Below, in pieces: positions 1 through 7,398 of a stretch of DNA of 23,419 nt (positions within the stretch are counted from its first letter, which is position 1; each line of letters starts with the position of its first letter). The notes under the pieces were generated by a model that worked only from the letters and a program-made list of their open reading frames with translations, was not told the origin of the DNA and ran no database searches. Location of the stretch: the NCBI GenBank assembly GCA_964356315.1, contig CAYHHA010000026.1, positions 1 to 23,419 of the forward strand, read 5' to 3'. The stretch comes from CAYGFH01 sp964356315. Its GTDB lineage: Bacteria > Patescibacteriota > Microgenomatia > UBA10105 > UBA927. Made by a program: the position numbers and the translations under genes.

Positions 1-114
1 GCGAGGAGACAGTATTAGAGCTTAGTAGTTAGGGGTAAGTAGTACGTAGTAAGGTGGATAAGATTCTCTTTTTCCTTACTCCTTTCTACATACTACTTTC
101 TACTTTATTCACCT
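1..114. repeat. Intergenic stretch with gtagtaa-type repeats and partial inverted repeat
   Basis: No gene is visible in this left-edge stretch. It holds degenerate copies of the gtagtaa/ggtaagtagta words seen again near 2816 and 9681. A pyrimidine-rich arm (ccttactcc...tactactt, about 75-98) is roughly complementary to the purine-rich arm at about 35-54, so the transcript could fold into a long imperfect hairpin. That might end transcription of an upstream gene outside the window. A weak -10-like TTTATT lies at 104-109, five bases before the carbamoyltransferase ATG. Confidence 0.5.
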
Positions 115-1785
115 ATGACCATACTTGGCATTTCTTGTTATTACCATGAATCCGCGGCGTCACTGATCGTAGATGGACGCATCGTTGTGGCATCTGCAGA
201 GGAGCGTTTTAGTAGAATAAAACACGACAGCGCGTTTCCCATTCATGCAATCAAATTCTGTTTGAAAGAAGCCAAATTAGAACCTTCACAGATCGATTAC
301 GTGGTTTTTTATGAAAAGCCGATTGTAAAGTTCGAGCGAATGCTCTCTATGGCGATTTCAGAATTTCCCTACGCGCGTACACAATTTGTGTCAGGCATGA
401 AAAACAGTATTGCGCGAAATCTTTGGATACATGCAAAAATCATACAAGAATTTGGGATAACAGAAGATAAAATACTATTTATTCCACAGCATCTCGCTCA
501 TGCCTCAGTATCGTACTATCCATCTCCATTCAAACAAACCGCGTACCTGACACTTGATGGTGTTGGAGAGTGGTCGACGGGGAGCTGGGGGACAGCTATC
601 GGACATAGGATGTATCCGGAAAAAGAGCTTCGGTTTCCAAATTCTGTAGGTCTTTTATACAGTGCATTTACCGCATATCTCGGATTTGAAGTGAATGATG
701 GAGAATTTAAAGTTATGGGAATGGCAGCATACGGCAAGCCAGTTCATGCAAAACGAATACAGCGACTCTATAAACAGTATGCAGATGGATCAATTGTGCT
801 GGATGAATCGTATATTTCCTATCATCGCAGTAGTACTCGTATGTATACGCGGAAATTTGAAGAGCTATTTGTCGATTGTAGTAAATTTGATCTTGCAGCA
901 AGCATACAATATGTTGCCGAGGATATCGTCATGACGATGTTACGGTTTATTCAGCGTCAGACCGGACAGAAAAATCTGGTGTTTGGCGGGGGGGTTGCGC
1001 TCAATAGTGTCATAAACGGGAGTATTACAAGAAAAACTGGGTTTAAGAGGGTATTCATTTTTCCCGCCGCAGGAGATGATGGGGCTTCTGCAGGCGCCGC
1101 GCTCTATGCATACCACCATGTTTTAGGTCATACTGATCGTCACTGTCTCGAGCACGTATTTTTGGGTCGAAATACGCAAATAAAAGAGATTCAAACAGCG
1201 TTGCGACATATTCATGGTGTCAAAAAGGTTCGCATGAATGATACCGTGCTCCTGAAGCATATTGCCAAAGAGTTATCAAAAGGGAAAACCGTTGGCTGGT
1301 TTGAAGGGAGAGCGGAATTTGGTCCGCGTGCGCTTGGACATCGATCGATTATCGCAGATCCTAGGAAAGCCACTATGAAAGATATCGTTAATGCCAGTAT
1401 AAAATTTCGAGAGGAGTTTAGGCCATTTGCTCCAGTGGTGCTAGCGAAATTTGCTGATTCATATTTCGAACATGTTAGTCCAGACATATCGCCCTATATG
1501 CTTGCCACCTATAAAGCGCGTCCCATCGCAAGAAAGCAAGCACCTGCGGTTGTCCACGATGACTCTACCAGTAGGATTCAAGTGGTGGATCCAAAATCCT
1601 ACATGGGTCGGTACGGTCGTCTCCTTTATGCATTTTATAAAAAAACCGGTGTTCCGATACTACTTAATACCTCATTTAATTTAAAAGGGGAGCCAATCGT
1701 CAATACTCCAAAGGATGCCATCCATACATTTATGCGAAGCGGTCTTGATATCCTTGTGCTTGAAAATTTTGTGATAACCAAGTAA
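115..1785 (+). CDS. NodU/CmcH-family carbamoyltransferase
   Basis: This 556-residue cytosolic protein belongs to the NodU/CmcH/HypF-type carbamoyltransferases, which use carbamoyl phosphate and ATP to carbamoylate a hydroxyl on a sugar or natural product. The N-terminal domain starts with GISCYYHESAASL and carries the conserved AHAS at about residue 128, LTLDGVGEWSTG and VMGMAAYGKP. The middle holds FGGGVALNS and PAAGDDGASAGAAL. The C-terminal YrdC-like half holds GRAEFGPRALGHRSI, EFRPFAPVV and ILLNTSFNLKGEPIV. Length is normal for the family. The ATG at 115 gives the canonical N-terminus directly. The DUF5989-like gene follows after about 35 bases, a pairing common in bacterial surface-polysaccharide loci. 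The substrate cannot be read from sequence; a surface glycan or lipid is an inference. Confidence 0.93.
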   Translation: MTILGISCYYHESAASLIVDGRIVVASAEERFSRIKHDSAFPIHAIKFCLKEAKLEPSQIDYVVFYEKPIVKFERMLSMAISEFPYARTQFVSGMKNSIARNLWIHAKIIQEFGITEDKILFIPQHLAHASVSYYPSPFKQTAYLTLDGVGEWSTGSWGTAIGHRMYPEKELRFPNSVGLLYSAFTAYLGFEVNDGEFKVMGMAAYGKPVHAKRIQRLYKQYADGSIVLDESYISYHRSSTRMYTRKFEELFVDCSKFDLAASIQYVAEDIVMTMLRFIQRQTGQKNLVFGGGVALNSVINGSITRKTGFKRVFIFPAAGDDGASAGAALYAYHHVLGHTDRHCLEHVFLGRNTQIKEIQTALRHIHGVKKVRMNDTVLLKHIAKELSKGKTVGWFEGRAEFGPRALGHRSIIADPRKATMKDIVNASIKFREEFRPFAPVVLAKFADSYFEHVSPDISPYMLATYKARPIARKQAPAVVHDDSTSRIQVVDPKSYMGRYGRLLYAFYKKTGVPILLNTSFNLKGEPIVNTPKDAIHTFMRSGLDILVLENFVITK

Positions 1786-1807
1786 TCTACGTAGAGAAGG
1801 CATTTTT

Positions 1808-1819
1808 TATAAAAGCGCT
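1808..1819 (+). promoter_or_regulatory. Candidate -10 box of the DUF5989-like gene
   Basis: TATAAA at 1808-1813 ends exactly six bases before the ATG at 1820. There is no good -35 box and no Shine-Dalgarno sequence. This matches the -10/six-base/ATG layout repeated across the window, so the mRNA may be leaderless. Cotranscription with the upstream gene is also possible. Confidence 0.4.
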
Positions 1820-2002
1820 ATGTCTCACTCGATCAATCAATTCAAAAGCCGTGCAAATACATTTCGAGAGCTCTTGGCGTTTCTTTGGGAAAATAGACTG
1901 TGGTGGATTATCCCATTTGTCGTTGTGCTTCTGCTTGTAGGGATTCTTATCGTATTTGCACAGACATCACCCGTTGCGCCATTTATGTACGCACTGTTTT
2001 AA
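1820..2002 (+). CDS. DUF5989-like single-pass membrane protein
   Basis: This 60-residue protein has one strong transmembrane helix (about residues 28-48, rich in I/V/L). It is preceded by the pattern FRELLAFLWENRLWWIIP and ends in a short tail, PVAPFMYALF. Both the helix-preceding LW..RLWW.IP motif and the terminal aPf.Y.lF are what I know of the DUF5989 family. Members are very short membrane proteins usually encoded beside NodU-like carbamoyltransferases, as here. Its role is not established. A membrane partner or anchor for the carbamoyltransferase or its lipid-linked substrate is an inference from context. It starts 34 bases after the preceding stop. Confidence 0.8.
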   Translation: MSHSINQFKSRANTFRELLAFLWENRLWWIIPFVVVLLLVGILIVFAQTSPVAPFMYALF

Positions 2003-2005
2003 ATT

Positions 2006-2014
2006 TGTTATACT
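2006..2014 (+). promoter_or_regulatory. Extended -10 promoter for the LytR_C gene
   Basis: TGtTATACT at 2006-2014 is a good extended -10 element just after the DUF5989-like stop codon. Transcription would begin near 2021, giving a leader of about 56 bases made mostly of cttaaat repeats. A convincing -35 box is not visible. Confidence 0.5.
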
Positions 2015-2032
2015 CGCATCGAACATATTTTG

Positions 2033-2076
2033 TCTTAAATCTTAAATCTTAAATCTTAAATCTTAAATCTTTAAAC
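2033..2076 (+). repeat. Heptamer tandem repeat (tcttaaa)n
   Basis: Five near-perfect copies of the 7-base unit tcttaaa run up to the ATG of the LytR_C gene. The same unit occurs about 7.7 kb away, just before rpe (9754-9780). In both places the array ends within ten bases of the start codon, so it forms the whole translation-initiation region in place of a Shine-Dalgarno site. Confidence 0.85.
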
Positions 2077-2817
2077 ATGTCACTCGAATCACCAGATCCA
2101 GCACCGCCTTTTACATTGCCAAAATTGCCCAAGCTCAAAAGCCAACAGCTTATTGTATTAGGTGTCGTCGTCGTTGCGCTTATACCGTCTGTCTTTTTTT
2201 ATTCTCAATACCGATCGGCACAGCGAAAGCTTGCAAATCCTACTCAATTTGCAAGCGATGAGGCAAAGCAACTGGTTTCAACAGTGTCCAAGCTTATGAA
2301 CTTGCCGAGCGAAGAAACACCGACAGTCGCAACAGTAAATGATAAAGAAAAATTAAAAAGCCAGGCGTTTTTTGCAAAAAGTGAAAATGGGGATAAGGTG
2401 CTTATCTATACGACCGCAAAAAAAGCCATATTATTCAGGCCATCCATAAACAAAATTATCGATGTAGCTCCAGTAAATCTCGGGCCCTCCGCAAGCGCTT
2501 CTGCTACTCCCGCTGTGACTACAACAACTGAGTCTGTTGTGAAATTTACCATCCTCAATGGCACGTCTCTCGTCGGATTAACCAAAAAATATGAAACAGA
2601 ACTGCTTCTAAAGGTGAAAAATGCACAAGTCGTAGATAAAGATAATGCGGTGTTAAAGACCTATCAAAAATCCCTCCTTATAGACGTCAAAGGAACACAA
2701 TCAGAAGAATCAAAGCTTATTGCCAAAGAGCTAAGTCTCGAGCTCTCTTCATTGCCTTCAGGGGAAGCAACGCCATCAGGTGACTATGTCATCATCCTCG
2801 GAACGGATAAGAAATAG
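2077..2817 (+). CDS. Membrane-anchored protein with LytR C-terminal domain
   Basis: This 246-residue protein has a short proline-rich cytosolic N-terminus and one transmembrane helix (about residues 24-44, LIVLGVVVVALIPSVFFY). An extracytoplasmic segment contains EETPTVATVND and FFAKSENGDKVLIYTTAKKAILFRPS, a pattern I associate with CPR envelope proteins. After an Ala/Thr linker (about 140-150) comes a LytR_C-type domain beginning VVKFTILNGTSLVGL and ending in YVIILGT. LytR_C domains are found at the ends of LytR-CpsA-Psr proteins, which attach glycopolymers to the wall, but the catalytic LCP domain is absent here. A structural or regulatory envelope role is likely; no enzymatic activity is implied. 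Confidence 0.82.
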   Translation: MSLESPDPAPPFTLPKLPKLKSQQLIVLGVVVVALIPSVFFYSQYRSAQRKLANPTQFASDEAKQLVSTVSKLMNLPSEETPTVATVNDKEKLKSQAFFAKSENGDKVLIYTTAKKAILFRPSINKIIDVAPVNLGPSASASATPAVTTTTESVVKFTILNGTSLVGLTKKYETELLLKVKNAQVVDKDNAVLKTYQKSLLIDVKGTQSEESKLIAKELSLELSSLPSGEATPSGDYVIILGTDKK

Positions 2818-3002
2818 TAGTAAGTAGTAAGTAGTAAGTAGTATGGAGAAAGGAGAATGACAATTCCTTATCCCTTACTACATGTCCCTTACTGCTAAAT
2901 TCCAACATCCAAGATCTAAACCCGCAACCCGCAACCCGCAACCCACCGAAGCTACTTCCAGCTTACTAAGCTACGAAGCTACTTACCGCCCGCAATCTCT
3001 CC
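2816..3002. repeat. Intergenic mosaic of heptamer repeats
   Basis: The spacer between the LytR_C gene and zwf contains no ORF of note. It starts with about three and a half copies of gtagtaa (2816-2841). Complementary cttacta words at about 2874-2883 could pair with these as a long hairpin. Next come three copies of cccgcaa (2921-2941) and then two gaagctactt words. These are different 7-base units side by side, which suggests repeated local slippage rather than one mobile element. The hairpin might act as a terminator, but no T-run follows it. Confidence 0.7.
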
Positions 3003-3031
3003 TTTAATTTCTATGGCAAACCATTTATGAT
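3003..3031 (+). promoter_or_regulatory. Candidate zwf promoter
   Basis: TTTAAT at 3003-3008, a 17-base spacer and TATGAT at 3026-3031 end nine bases before the zwf ATG at 3041. The -35 box is weak and the -10 box good. No Shine-Dalgarno sequence lies between, so a leaderless or nearly leaderless transcript is likely. Confidence 0.5.
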
Positions 3032-3040
3032 GGTATTCTT

Positions 3041-4513
3041 ATGACATCATCACCACTTATTATGGTCATCTTTGGAGCTACTGGCGATCTCATGCATCGG
3101 AAGCTTATGCCAGCGCTCTATCATCTGGTAAAAAAGGGCGAAATTTCGCAAGATCTCTATATCGTAGGAGTCGGTCGAAGAGAGATCACGAGGGAGCAAT
3201 TTCATGATCTGATGGCCTCATCGATCCAAGAAAATGTTCCTGCGGAAATAGAGATCACGCTGTGGGAGCATTTGATTAAACGAATGCATTATGTGCAAGG
3301 AACATTTGAGGACCAAGAATTATATACACGATTGACGACACTCCTTTCACAATTTGATGAAGAAACTCATGCGTGTGTCCCGAGATTTTTCTATATGGCA
3401 ACACCACCGCAAAACTACGAGGCGATTATTACGCATCTAGGACACAGTAAATTATCGGAGGGTTGCGGGCAGGGCACATCGCTTCATACCCGAGTGCTTA
3501 TCGAAAAGCCGTTTGGTAAGGATTTGGATACGGCCAGAAAACTGGATTTACTCCTTGCAAGTACCTTTGAAGAGCGACAAATCTACCGTATAGATCATTA
3601 CTTGGGAAAAGAAACCGTACAAAATATTCTTTCGTTTCGGTTCGCAAACGGCATATTTGAACCAACATGGAACGCCGATTTTATCGATCATGTCCAGATA
3701 ACACTCGCAGAGACTGTTGGCGTGGGGACTAGGGGAGAGTTTTATGATGGTATAGGCGCGCTTCGGGATGTCGTACAAAACCATATGCTAGAGATGCTTT
3801 GTGTGGTTGCCATGGACCAGCCGTATGCGTTCGATGCACAGTCTATTCGTGATGAACGAGTGAAAATTATGCAGTCCATAGCGCACATAGAGCCTTCAGA
3901 CGTGTCTAAATATATTGTTCGAGGGCAATATGCAGGCTACACCGCTGAGCCAGATGTCTCACCAGAGTCCAAAACAGAAACCTTTGTTGCCATGAAAATC
4001 ATGTTAAAAAACCAGCGCTGGCGCGGGGTTCCGTTTTATTTGCGAACAGGAAAGATGATGAAAGAAAAGGCGACGGAAATTTCTATTCATTTCAAAAAAC
4101 CCGTTGTCTGTACTGGTGATGTATGTCTATTTCCAGAGAAAGATGTACGCAGAAACGTGCTCACGATCAGAATTGAGCCTGACGAGAGAATCGTCCTTAA
4201 CCTGATGGCAAAAAAGCCTGGGTACGGCATGAATTTAGCGCCTGTTACCATGGAGTTTTCCTATAAAGAGGTGTTTAAGGCAGATGTACAGCCAGCGGCA
4301 TACGAACGATTATTTTTGGATTGTATTCGTGGTGATCAGACATTGTTTGCCAGAACCGACGGAATCGAGTCTTCGTGGGCGTTTGTTTCCAAGATCATGG
4401 ATGCCTGGAGAAACGGAACTGTCCCGATGTATACCTACGAACGAGGGTCGTTTGGTCCTGCAGAATCGACCGCTTTGTTGCAAAATGATGCGAGACATTG
4501 GTTTTTAGAGTGA
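3041..4513 (+). CDS. zwf: Glucose-6-phosphate 1-dehydrogenase
   Basis: This enzyme oxidises glucose-6-phosphate to 6-phosphogluconolactone with reduction of NADP+, the entry step of the oxidative pentose phosphate pathway. The 490-residue length is normal. The N-terminal Rossmann motif is FGATGDLMHRKL (residues 11-22). EKPFG is at 155-159. The active-site signature RIDHYLGKE is at 183-191, with the catalytic His in the expected place. The C-terminal substrate domain carries PFYLRTGK. It is the first gene of the same-strand pathway cluster; gnd, pgl, rpiB, rpe, tkt and tal follow within 10 kb. The start is set by the Rossmann fold beginning right after the ATG. Nothing suggests loss of function. 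Confidence 0.97.
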   Translation: MTSSPLIMVIFGATGDLMHRKLMPALYHLVKKGEISQDLYIVGVGRREITREQFHDLMASSIQENVPAEIEITLWEHLIKRMHYVQGTFEDQELYTRLTTLLSQFDEETHACVPRFFYMATPPQNYEAIITHLGHSKLSEGCGQGTSLHTRVLIEKPFGKDLDTARKLDLLLASTFEERQIYRIDHYLGKETVQNILSFRFANGIFEPTWNADFIDHVQITLAETVGVGTRGEFYDGIGALRDVVQNHMLEMLCVVAMDQPYAFDAQSIRDERVKIMQSIAHIEPSDVSKYIVRGQYAGYTAEPDVSPESKTETFVAMKIMLKNQRWRGVPFYLRTGKMMKEKATEISIHFKKPVVCTGDVCLFPEKDVRRNVLTIRIEPDERIVLNLMAKKPGYGMNLAPVTMEFSYKEVFKADVQPAAYERLFLDCIRGDQTLFARTDGIESSWAFVSKIMDAWRNGTVPMYTYERGSFGPAESTALLQNDARHWFLE

Positions 4514-4527
4514 GAGTGCGGTACAAT
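4498..4527 (+). promoter_or_regulatory. Candidate promoter for the four-helix gene
   Basis: TTGGTT at 4498-4503, an 18-base spacer and TACAAT at 4522-4527 overlap the end of zwf. Transcription would start near 4534, giving a leader of about 29 bases that contains a Shine-Dalgarno site. Confidence 0.45.
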
Positions 4528-4547
4528 ACAGGCTACGTATTTGAAAT

Positions 4548-4554
4548 AAAGGAG
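4548..4554 (+). promoter_or_regulatory. Shine-Dalgarno site AAAGGAG
   Basis: AAAGGAG lies eight bases before the ATG at 4563 and fixes that start. It is one of the few clear ribosome-binding sites in the window, along with those of the RRM gene and tal. Confidence 0.7.
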
Positions 4555-4562
4555 ATACACAT

Positions 4563-4877
4563 ATGGCTACATTTCATGATGATAAATTATGGCAGGAAGC
4601 ATACACCGCAGTTCTCGACTTGTGCGAGGTGGTTAGCGATACAGAAGTTATCAAGCAGGCACAAAAACACGGATTAAAAATCCTCTCTACGATCGCAGAT
4701 GGCGTTTCTCGAAGAGACCGACGAGATCGAGATGTAAAACTCCGAGATGCCATGGGGCTTGTCGCTGGGCTTCGAAGTTTGCTCTCTGTCGCGTGGGCAC
4801 AGCAAGCGCTCGATGATGAAGTTTTCCAAAAGTTGGAAACTGCATATGAAGCGCTCGGAGCGAAGCTTTCCCGATAA
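4563..4877 (+). CDS. Four-helix bundle protein (S23-like)
   Basis: This 104-residue, fully helical cytosolic protein begins MATFHDDKLWQEAY. It resembles the small four-helix-bundle proteins related to those encoded by 23S rRNA intervening sequences, which are common in CPR genomes. Features include K.WQEAY in helix 1, the helix-2 stretch ILSTIADGVSRRDRRDRD with a dense basic patch, and two amphipathic helices (about 57-78 and 84-102). Family members form pentamers or oligomers of unknown function; the basic patch could bind nucleic acid, which is inference. It sits between zwf and the RRM gene and is followed by a probable terminator. Family assignment is moderate because the sequence is short. 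Confidence 0.65.
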   Translation: MATFHDDKLWQEAYTAVLDLCEVVSDTEVIKQAQKHGLKILSTIADGVSRRDRRDRDVKLRDAMGLVAGLRSLLSVAWAQQALDDEVFQKLETAYEALGAKLSR

Positions 4878-4884
4878 ATTGATC

Positions 4885-4925
4885 AGGGGATAGTCACGAC
4901 GGCTTCTTTCAGACACCCCTTTTTT
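4885..4925 (+). terminator. Probable intrinsic terminator after the four-helix gene
   Basis: AGGGG(ATA)GTC at 4885-4895 can pair with GAC(A)CCCCT at 4912-4920, with an asymmetric internal loop and a 16-base hairpin loop. A run of Ts extends to 4925. The stem is short and imperfect, so confidence is moderate. Confidence 0.5.
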
Positions 4926-4952
4926 GCTATTTCCTGTTTTGTAGGGTATAAT
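4924..4952 (+). promoter_or_regulatory. Promoter of the RRM protein gene
   Basis: TTGCTA at 4924-4929, a 17-base spacer and a perfect TATAAT at 4947-4952 form a strong sigma70-type promoter. The predicted start near 4959 leaves a leader of about 56 bases before the ATG, unlike the leaderless layout of most neighbours. Confidence 0.72.
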
Positions 4953-5000
4953 ACAGATATATTGATTTGTTCGCCGGTGTCATGCTGGTAGAATGTTTAT

Positions 5001-5007
5001 AGGAGGG
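5001..5007 (+). promoter_or_regulatory. Strong Shine-Dalgarno site AGGAGGG
   Basis: AGGAGGG ends seven bases before the ATG at 5015. It is the strongest ribosome-binding site in the window and suggests high expression of the RRM protein. Confidence 0.8.
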
Positions 5008-5014
5008 CCATCAT

Positions 5015-5425
5015 ATGGCAGTAAAGTTATTTATAGGAAATTTGTCTTGGGATACCACAGACACAACGCTTCGTGATTTTTTTGCACAAGCAGGCACAGT
5101 AGTATCAGCGTCCGTTATCATGGACAAATACACAGGGCGATCACGTGGATTCGCTTTCGTTGAAATGTCTTCTGATGATGAAGCACGAAAAGCAATTGAA
5201 ACCCTGAACAACCAGACTCTTGATGGACGAGTAATCGTCGTCAACGAGGCAAAACCACAAGCTCCTCGAGACAGCAGTAGCTTCCGTGGTGGTGGCGGTG
5301 GCGGCGGTGGATACCGCGGCGGTGGCGGCGGCGGTGGTGGTTTCCGAGGTGGAGATCGTGGCGGCCGAAGTGGCGGTCATGGTGGAGACCGTGGTGGAAA
5401 CGACCGTGGTGGCCGAGATTGGTAA
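5015..5425 (+). CDS. RRM-domain glycine-rich RNA-binding protein
   Basis: This 136-residue RNA-binding protein has a single RRM (about residues 3-80). RNP2 is LFIGNL at 5-10 and RNP1 is RGFAFVEM at 44-51, so the aromatic RNA-stacking positions are intact. A low-complexity RGG/glycine tail follows (about 90-136), ending in RDW. This is the layout of bacterial Rbp proteins and plant glycine-rich RNA-binding proteins. In bacteria such proteins are often cold-induced or act as RNA chaperones. A strong promoter, an unusually good ribosome-binding site and its own terminator mark it as an independently and probably highly expressed gene. The GGN-rich DNA of the tail is compositionally unlike its surroundings. 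Confidence 0.93.
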   Translation: MAVKLFIGNLSWDTTDTTLRDFFAQAGTVVSASVIMDKYTGRSRGFAFVEMSSDDEARKAIETLNNQTLDGRVIVVNEAKPQAPRDSSSFRGGGGGGGGYRGGGGGGGGFRGGDRGGRSGGHGGDRGGNDRGGRDW

Positions 5426-5454
5426 CCTACTTTCGTTTTTAAAACGTATTAAAC

Positions 5455-5487
5455 AAAAAATCTCCCCTTTACCGGGGAGATTTTTTT
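5455..5487 (+). terminator. Intrinsic terminator after the RRM gene
   Basis: TCTCCCC at 5461-5467 and GGGGAGA at 5474-5480 form a perfect seven-pair stem with loop TTTACC. A run of As precedes it and seven Ts follow, so it could also work on the minus strand. It ends 10 bases before the -35 box of the next gene. Confidence 0.88.
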
Positions 5488-5497
5488 ATTGTAGAGG

Positions 5498-5525
5498 TTG
5501 ACACTCGGCAAAAAGAGGGTATGAT
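5498..5525 (+). promoter_or_regulatory. Promoter of the phosphoribosyltransferase-like gene
   Basis: A perfect TTGACA at 5498-5503, a 16-base spacer and TATGAT at 5520-5525 end six bases before the ATG at 5532. The transcription start should fall on or next to the A of the ATG, so the mRNA would be leaderless. Confidence 0.75.
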
Positions 5526-5531
5526 CGCGAT

Positions 5532-6668
5532 ATGCGACGCGAAGCAGAAGGAGAAAATTCAAATGTCTTATTACTGCATGGTACTCCATGGCATGGCCCA
5601 ACCCCTGTTGAGTGGGTGGTAATTCAACCTGAGAAAGATAAAGATAATGGTGGAAATTTTTTGGGAATAGACTATCCCAAGCATGTTGTAGAGCTTGTCT
5701 CCAAGGCAATGCTGGATACTGATACTGCGCTGTTAGAAATGGCGCGAGGGGAATCTGGGCTAGTTGGTCTCGCAAAATCCAAGTTCAATCCCGGCGAATA
5801 CATTGAAGACCGAACGTGGTCGGCGCTTCTGCGGACAGAGACCAAAATCATGGTAGGACTTCTATACTATCCTAGATCATGCTGTGTCGGAGTGCTTAAT
5901 GGTGTTTCACCGATCTGGAATCATTTGAAGGATTCGTTTGAAGCAGATGAGTTTATCGATGTTTCAGACAGGGTGAGCGCCACTATTATTAGTGGATATA
6001 ACGGTGTCTCCTCGGAAGCTCCTCGAGTGCTTATCCCGTTGTCAGGCCAAATAATAGAATCAAGCATTGTATATGCAATGGATGATCTTATTGACTCTGG
6101 TAAATCGATTGCAAAGCTCTACCAAGAGATAGCTATGATGCGTGGACATGAAGTAGATTATGAAATTGTTAGGGAGCTTAGTGCGATTGGACATCAGCCA
6201 TTTAGCAATTTCGAGCCGCTGTTTCGAAGGCTCGTGAACCACCTCCACGAAGAGAACATCGTTGTGTCAGCGGCATATTATAAGAATGAAACCTTTTTGA
6301 TGTGTATGAATGAATATATTGATCAACTCACACAGAGAGCAGAGGTAGATGATTGGGCGATACAGCAACACAACATGCTTGACGGTGTCCTGGTGTATGG
6401 TCAACATGATTGGCTCATGGGCAGGGGTTTAGACACAGGAATTCATGGAAACAAAATAACAGATAGGATTCGAGACTTTTTGGAGGTAAACAGTTTGTCT
6501 CTCAATGAAGCGGGTGAAGAGGTGTTGTGGTATATTGAAAAGTCGCTGATTCGAGTAGGGTCGTTTGTTGACGGGCTTATTGTGCTAAATAACAATGATA
6601 TAGATGGTCTTACCGATCTGCTTACAGATAACATACTCCAATATACTATGAAGTATGTGAGATCGTAG
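5532..6668 (+). CDS. Phosphoribosyltransferase-like protein of unknown substrate
   Basis: I do not recognise this 378-residue protein as a named enzyme. Its middle contains AMDDLIDSGKS (about residues 182-192), close to the PRPP-binding signature of type I phosphoribosyltransferases (two acidic residues, then a loop with S/T-G-x-T/S). Further on, VVSAAYYK (about 244-251) and WLMGRGLDTG (294-303) fall where hypoxanthine-type enzymes have a beta-strand and the GYGLD motif. An N-terminal region of about 160 residues and a C-terminal tail of about 70 are unassigned. No signal peptide or membrane helix is visible. It lies inside the pentose phosphate cluster, whose product ribose-5-phosphate is the precursor of PRPP. 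A base-salvage or regulatory role is inference. Confidence 0.6.
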   Translation: MRREAEGENSNVLLLHGTPWHGPTPVEWVVIQPEKDKDNGGNFLGIDYPKHVVELVSKAMLDTDTALLEMARGESGLVGLAKSKFNPGEYIEDRTWSALLRTETKIMVGLLYYPRSCCVGVLNGVSPIWNHLKDSFEADEFIDVSDRVSATIISGYNGVSSEAPRVLIPLSGQIIESSIVYAMDDLIDSGKSIAKLYQEIAMMRGHEVDYEIVRELSAIGHQPFSNFEPLFRRLVNHLHEENIVVSAAYYKNETFLMCMNEYIDQLTQRAEVDDWAIQQHNMLDGVLVYGQHDWLMGRGLDTGIHGNKITDRIRDFLEVNSLSLNEAGEEVLWYIEKSLIRVGSFVDGLIVLNNNDIDGLTDLLTDNILQYTMKYVRS

Positions 6669-6723
6669 GAAATATGCTTACTACTATCCTCGATCTTTTG
6701 CATTCCACTCTATGTTGCATAGT

Positions 6724-6729
6724 TATGCT
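6724..6729 (+). promoter_or_regulatory. Candidate -10 box of the unknown 212-residue gene
   Basis: TATGCT at 6724-6729 ends eight bases before the ATG at 6738. No good -35 box or Shine-Dalgarno sequence is seen. The preceding stop is at 6668, so this 69-base gap could hold a separate promoter. Confidence 0.35.
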
Positions 6730-6737
6730 TTTTGAAC

Positions 6738-7376
6738 ATGAATAAAGAGCAATTTCGAACTCAAATACATCAAGTTGAATCTGAAAGTTCTATGCATCCT
6801 CTTGCATATTTTTTGGAAAACACGTGGGTACGTCAGCATAATGGACAGGATCAATCAGCAGCAGCGCAAAAAACCTTACGGTGGATGGGAAATGAACAGA
6901 ATACTCAAAACCCTGCAATCATTAAGGGAGAGCTGTACACATATCCGTGGCAGTCTATAGATTTTGAGTTAGGTGGTAAAAAACACAGATTACATACGGG
7001 AGATAGGATTATCATGCTCCATATTGATCCAATTCGTCAAGCAGAAAGATTGGAAACAGGCAAAATTAAAGAGTATATGAATAACCTAGCGGTGGCATTA
7101 CACGAATTGGCGAACGAATCTATACATCAGTATTATCAGTACCTCATTGCCGGGTCATGGGAAACACTTATATATTTACTTGTATCGAAGGTGCCTGCGT
7201 TTTCAGTAGTTGGCGTCATTCAAGAAGTAAGATATAAGGATCTAATTATTCAAAAAGCAACAACATATTCTGCGATGCACGCGCAGATGTTATTAAATAA
7301 ACCATTCCCGATCGTAGCAACGACCGGTTTGGATTTTGCTGAGTGCGTGTTCGGACACAAATTAAGTTCTTTTTAA
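6738..7376 (+). CDS. Hypothetical protein, possibly YkoP-like
   Basis: I do not recognise this 212-residue protein with confidence. I chose the ATG at 6738 over an in-frame TTG at 6732. It has no signal peptide or clear membrane helix, although residues of about 140-165 are hydrophobic. The segment LHTGDRIIMLHIDPIRQ, followed by a long helix and then a beta-rich FSVVGVIQEVRYKDLII, is loosely reminiscent of YkoP-type small-molecule or lipid-handling domains (a GD...iHl motif, then a G.t.l...k strand). This resemblance is from memory and weak. It sits between the phosphoribosyltransferase-like gene and gnd, with its own possible promoter. Codon use looks like that of its neighbours. Confidence 0.55.
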   Translation: MNKEQFRTQIHQVESESSMHPLAYFLENTWVRQHNGQDQSAAAQKTLRWMGNEQNTQNPAIIKGELYTYPWQSIDFELGGKKHRLHTGDRIIMLHIDPIRQAERLETGKIKEYMNNLAVALHELANESIHQYYQYLIAGSWETLIYLLVSKVPAFSVVGVIQEVRYKDLIIQKATTYSAMHAQMLLNKPFPIVATTGLDFAECVFGHKLSSF

Positions 7377-7383
7377 TTATTCG

Positions 7384-7392
7384 TGATATTAT
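7384..7392 (+). promoter_or_regulatory. Extended -10 promoter of gnd
   Basis: TGaTATTAT at 7384-7392 ends six bases before the gnd ATG at 7399. There is no recognisable -35 box and no Shine-Dalgarno sequence, so the transcript is probably leaderless. Confidence 0.55.
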
Positions 7393-7398
7393 GGATAT

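Noticed and set aside
5141..5380. Ala/Thr-rich minus-strand frame antisense to the RRM gene
   Set aside because: It is the complement of the GGN-rich glycine tail; the composition alone keeps the frame open.
5434..5446. cgttttTaaaacg as a separate terminator
   Set aside because: It is a small AT-rich palindrome with only a 1-base loop. The strong terminator 15 bases downstream explains the region better.
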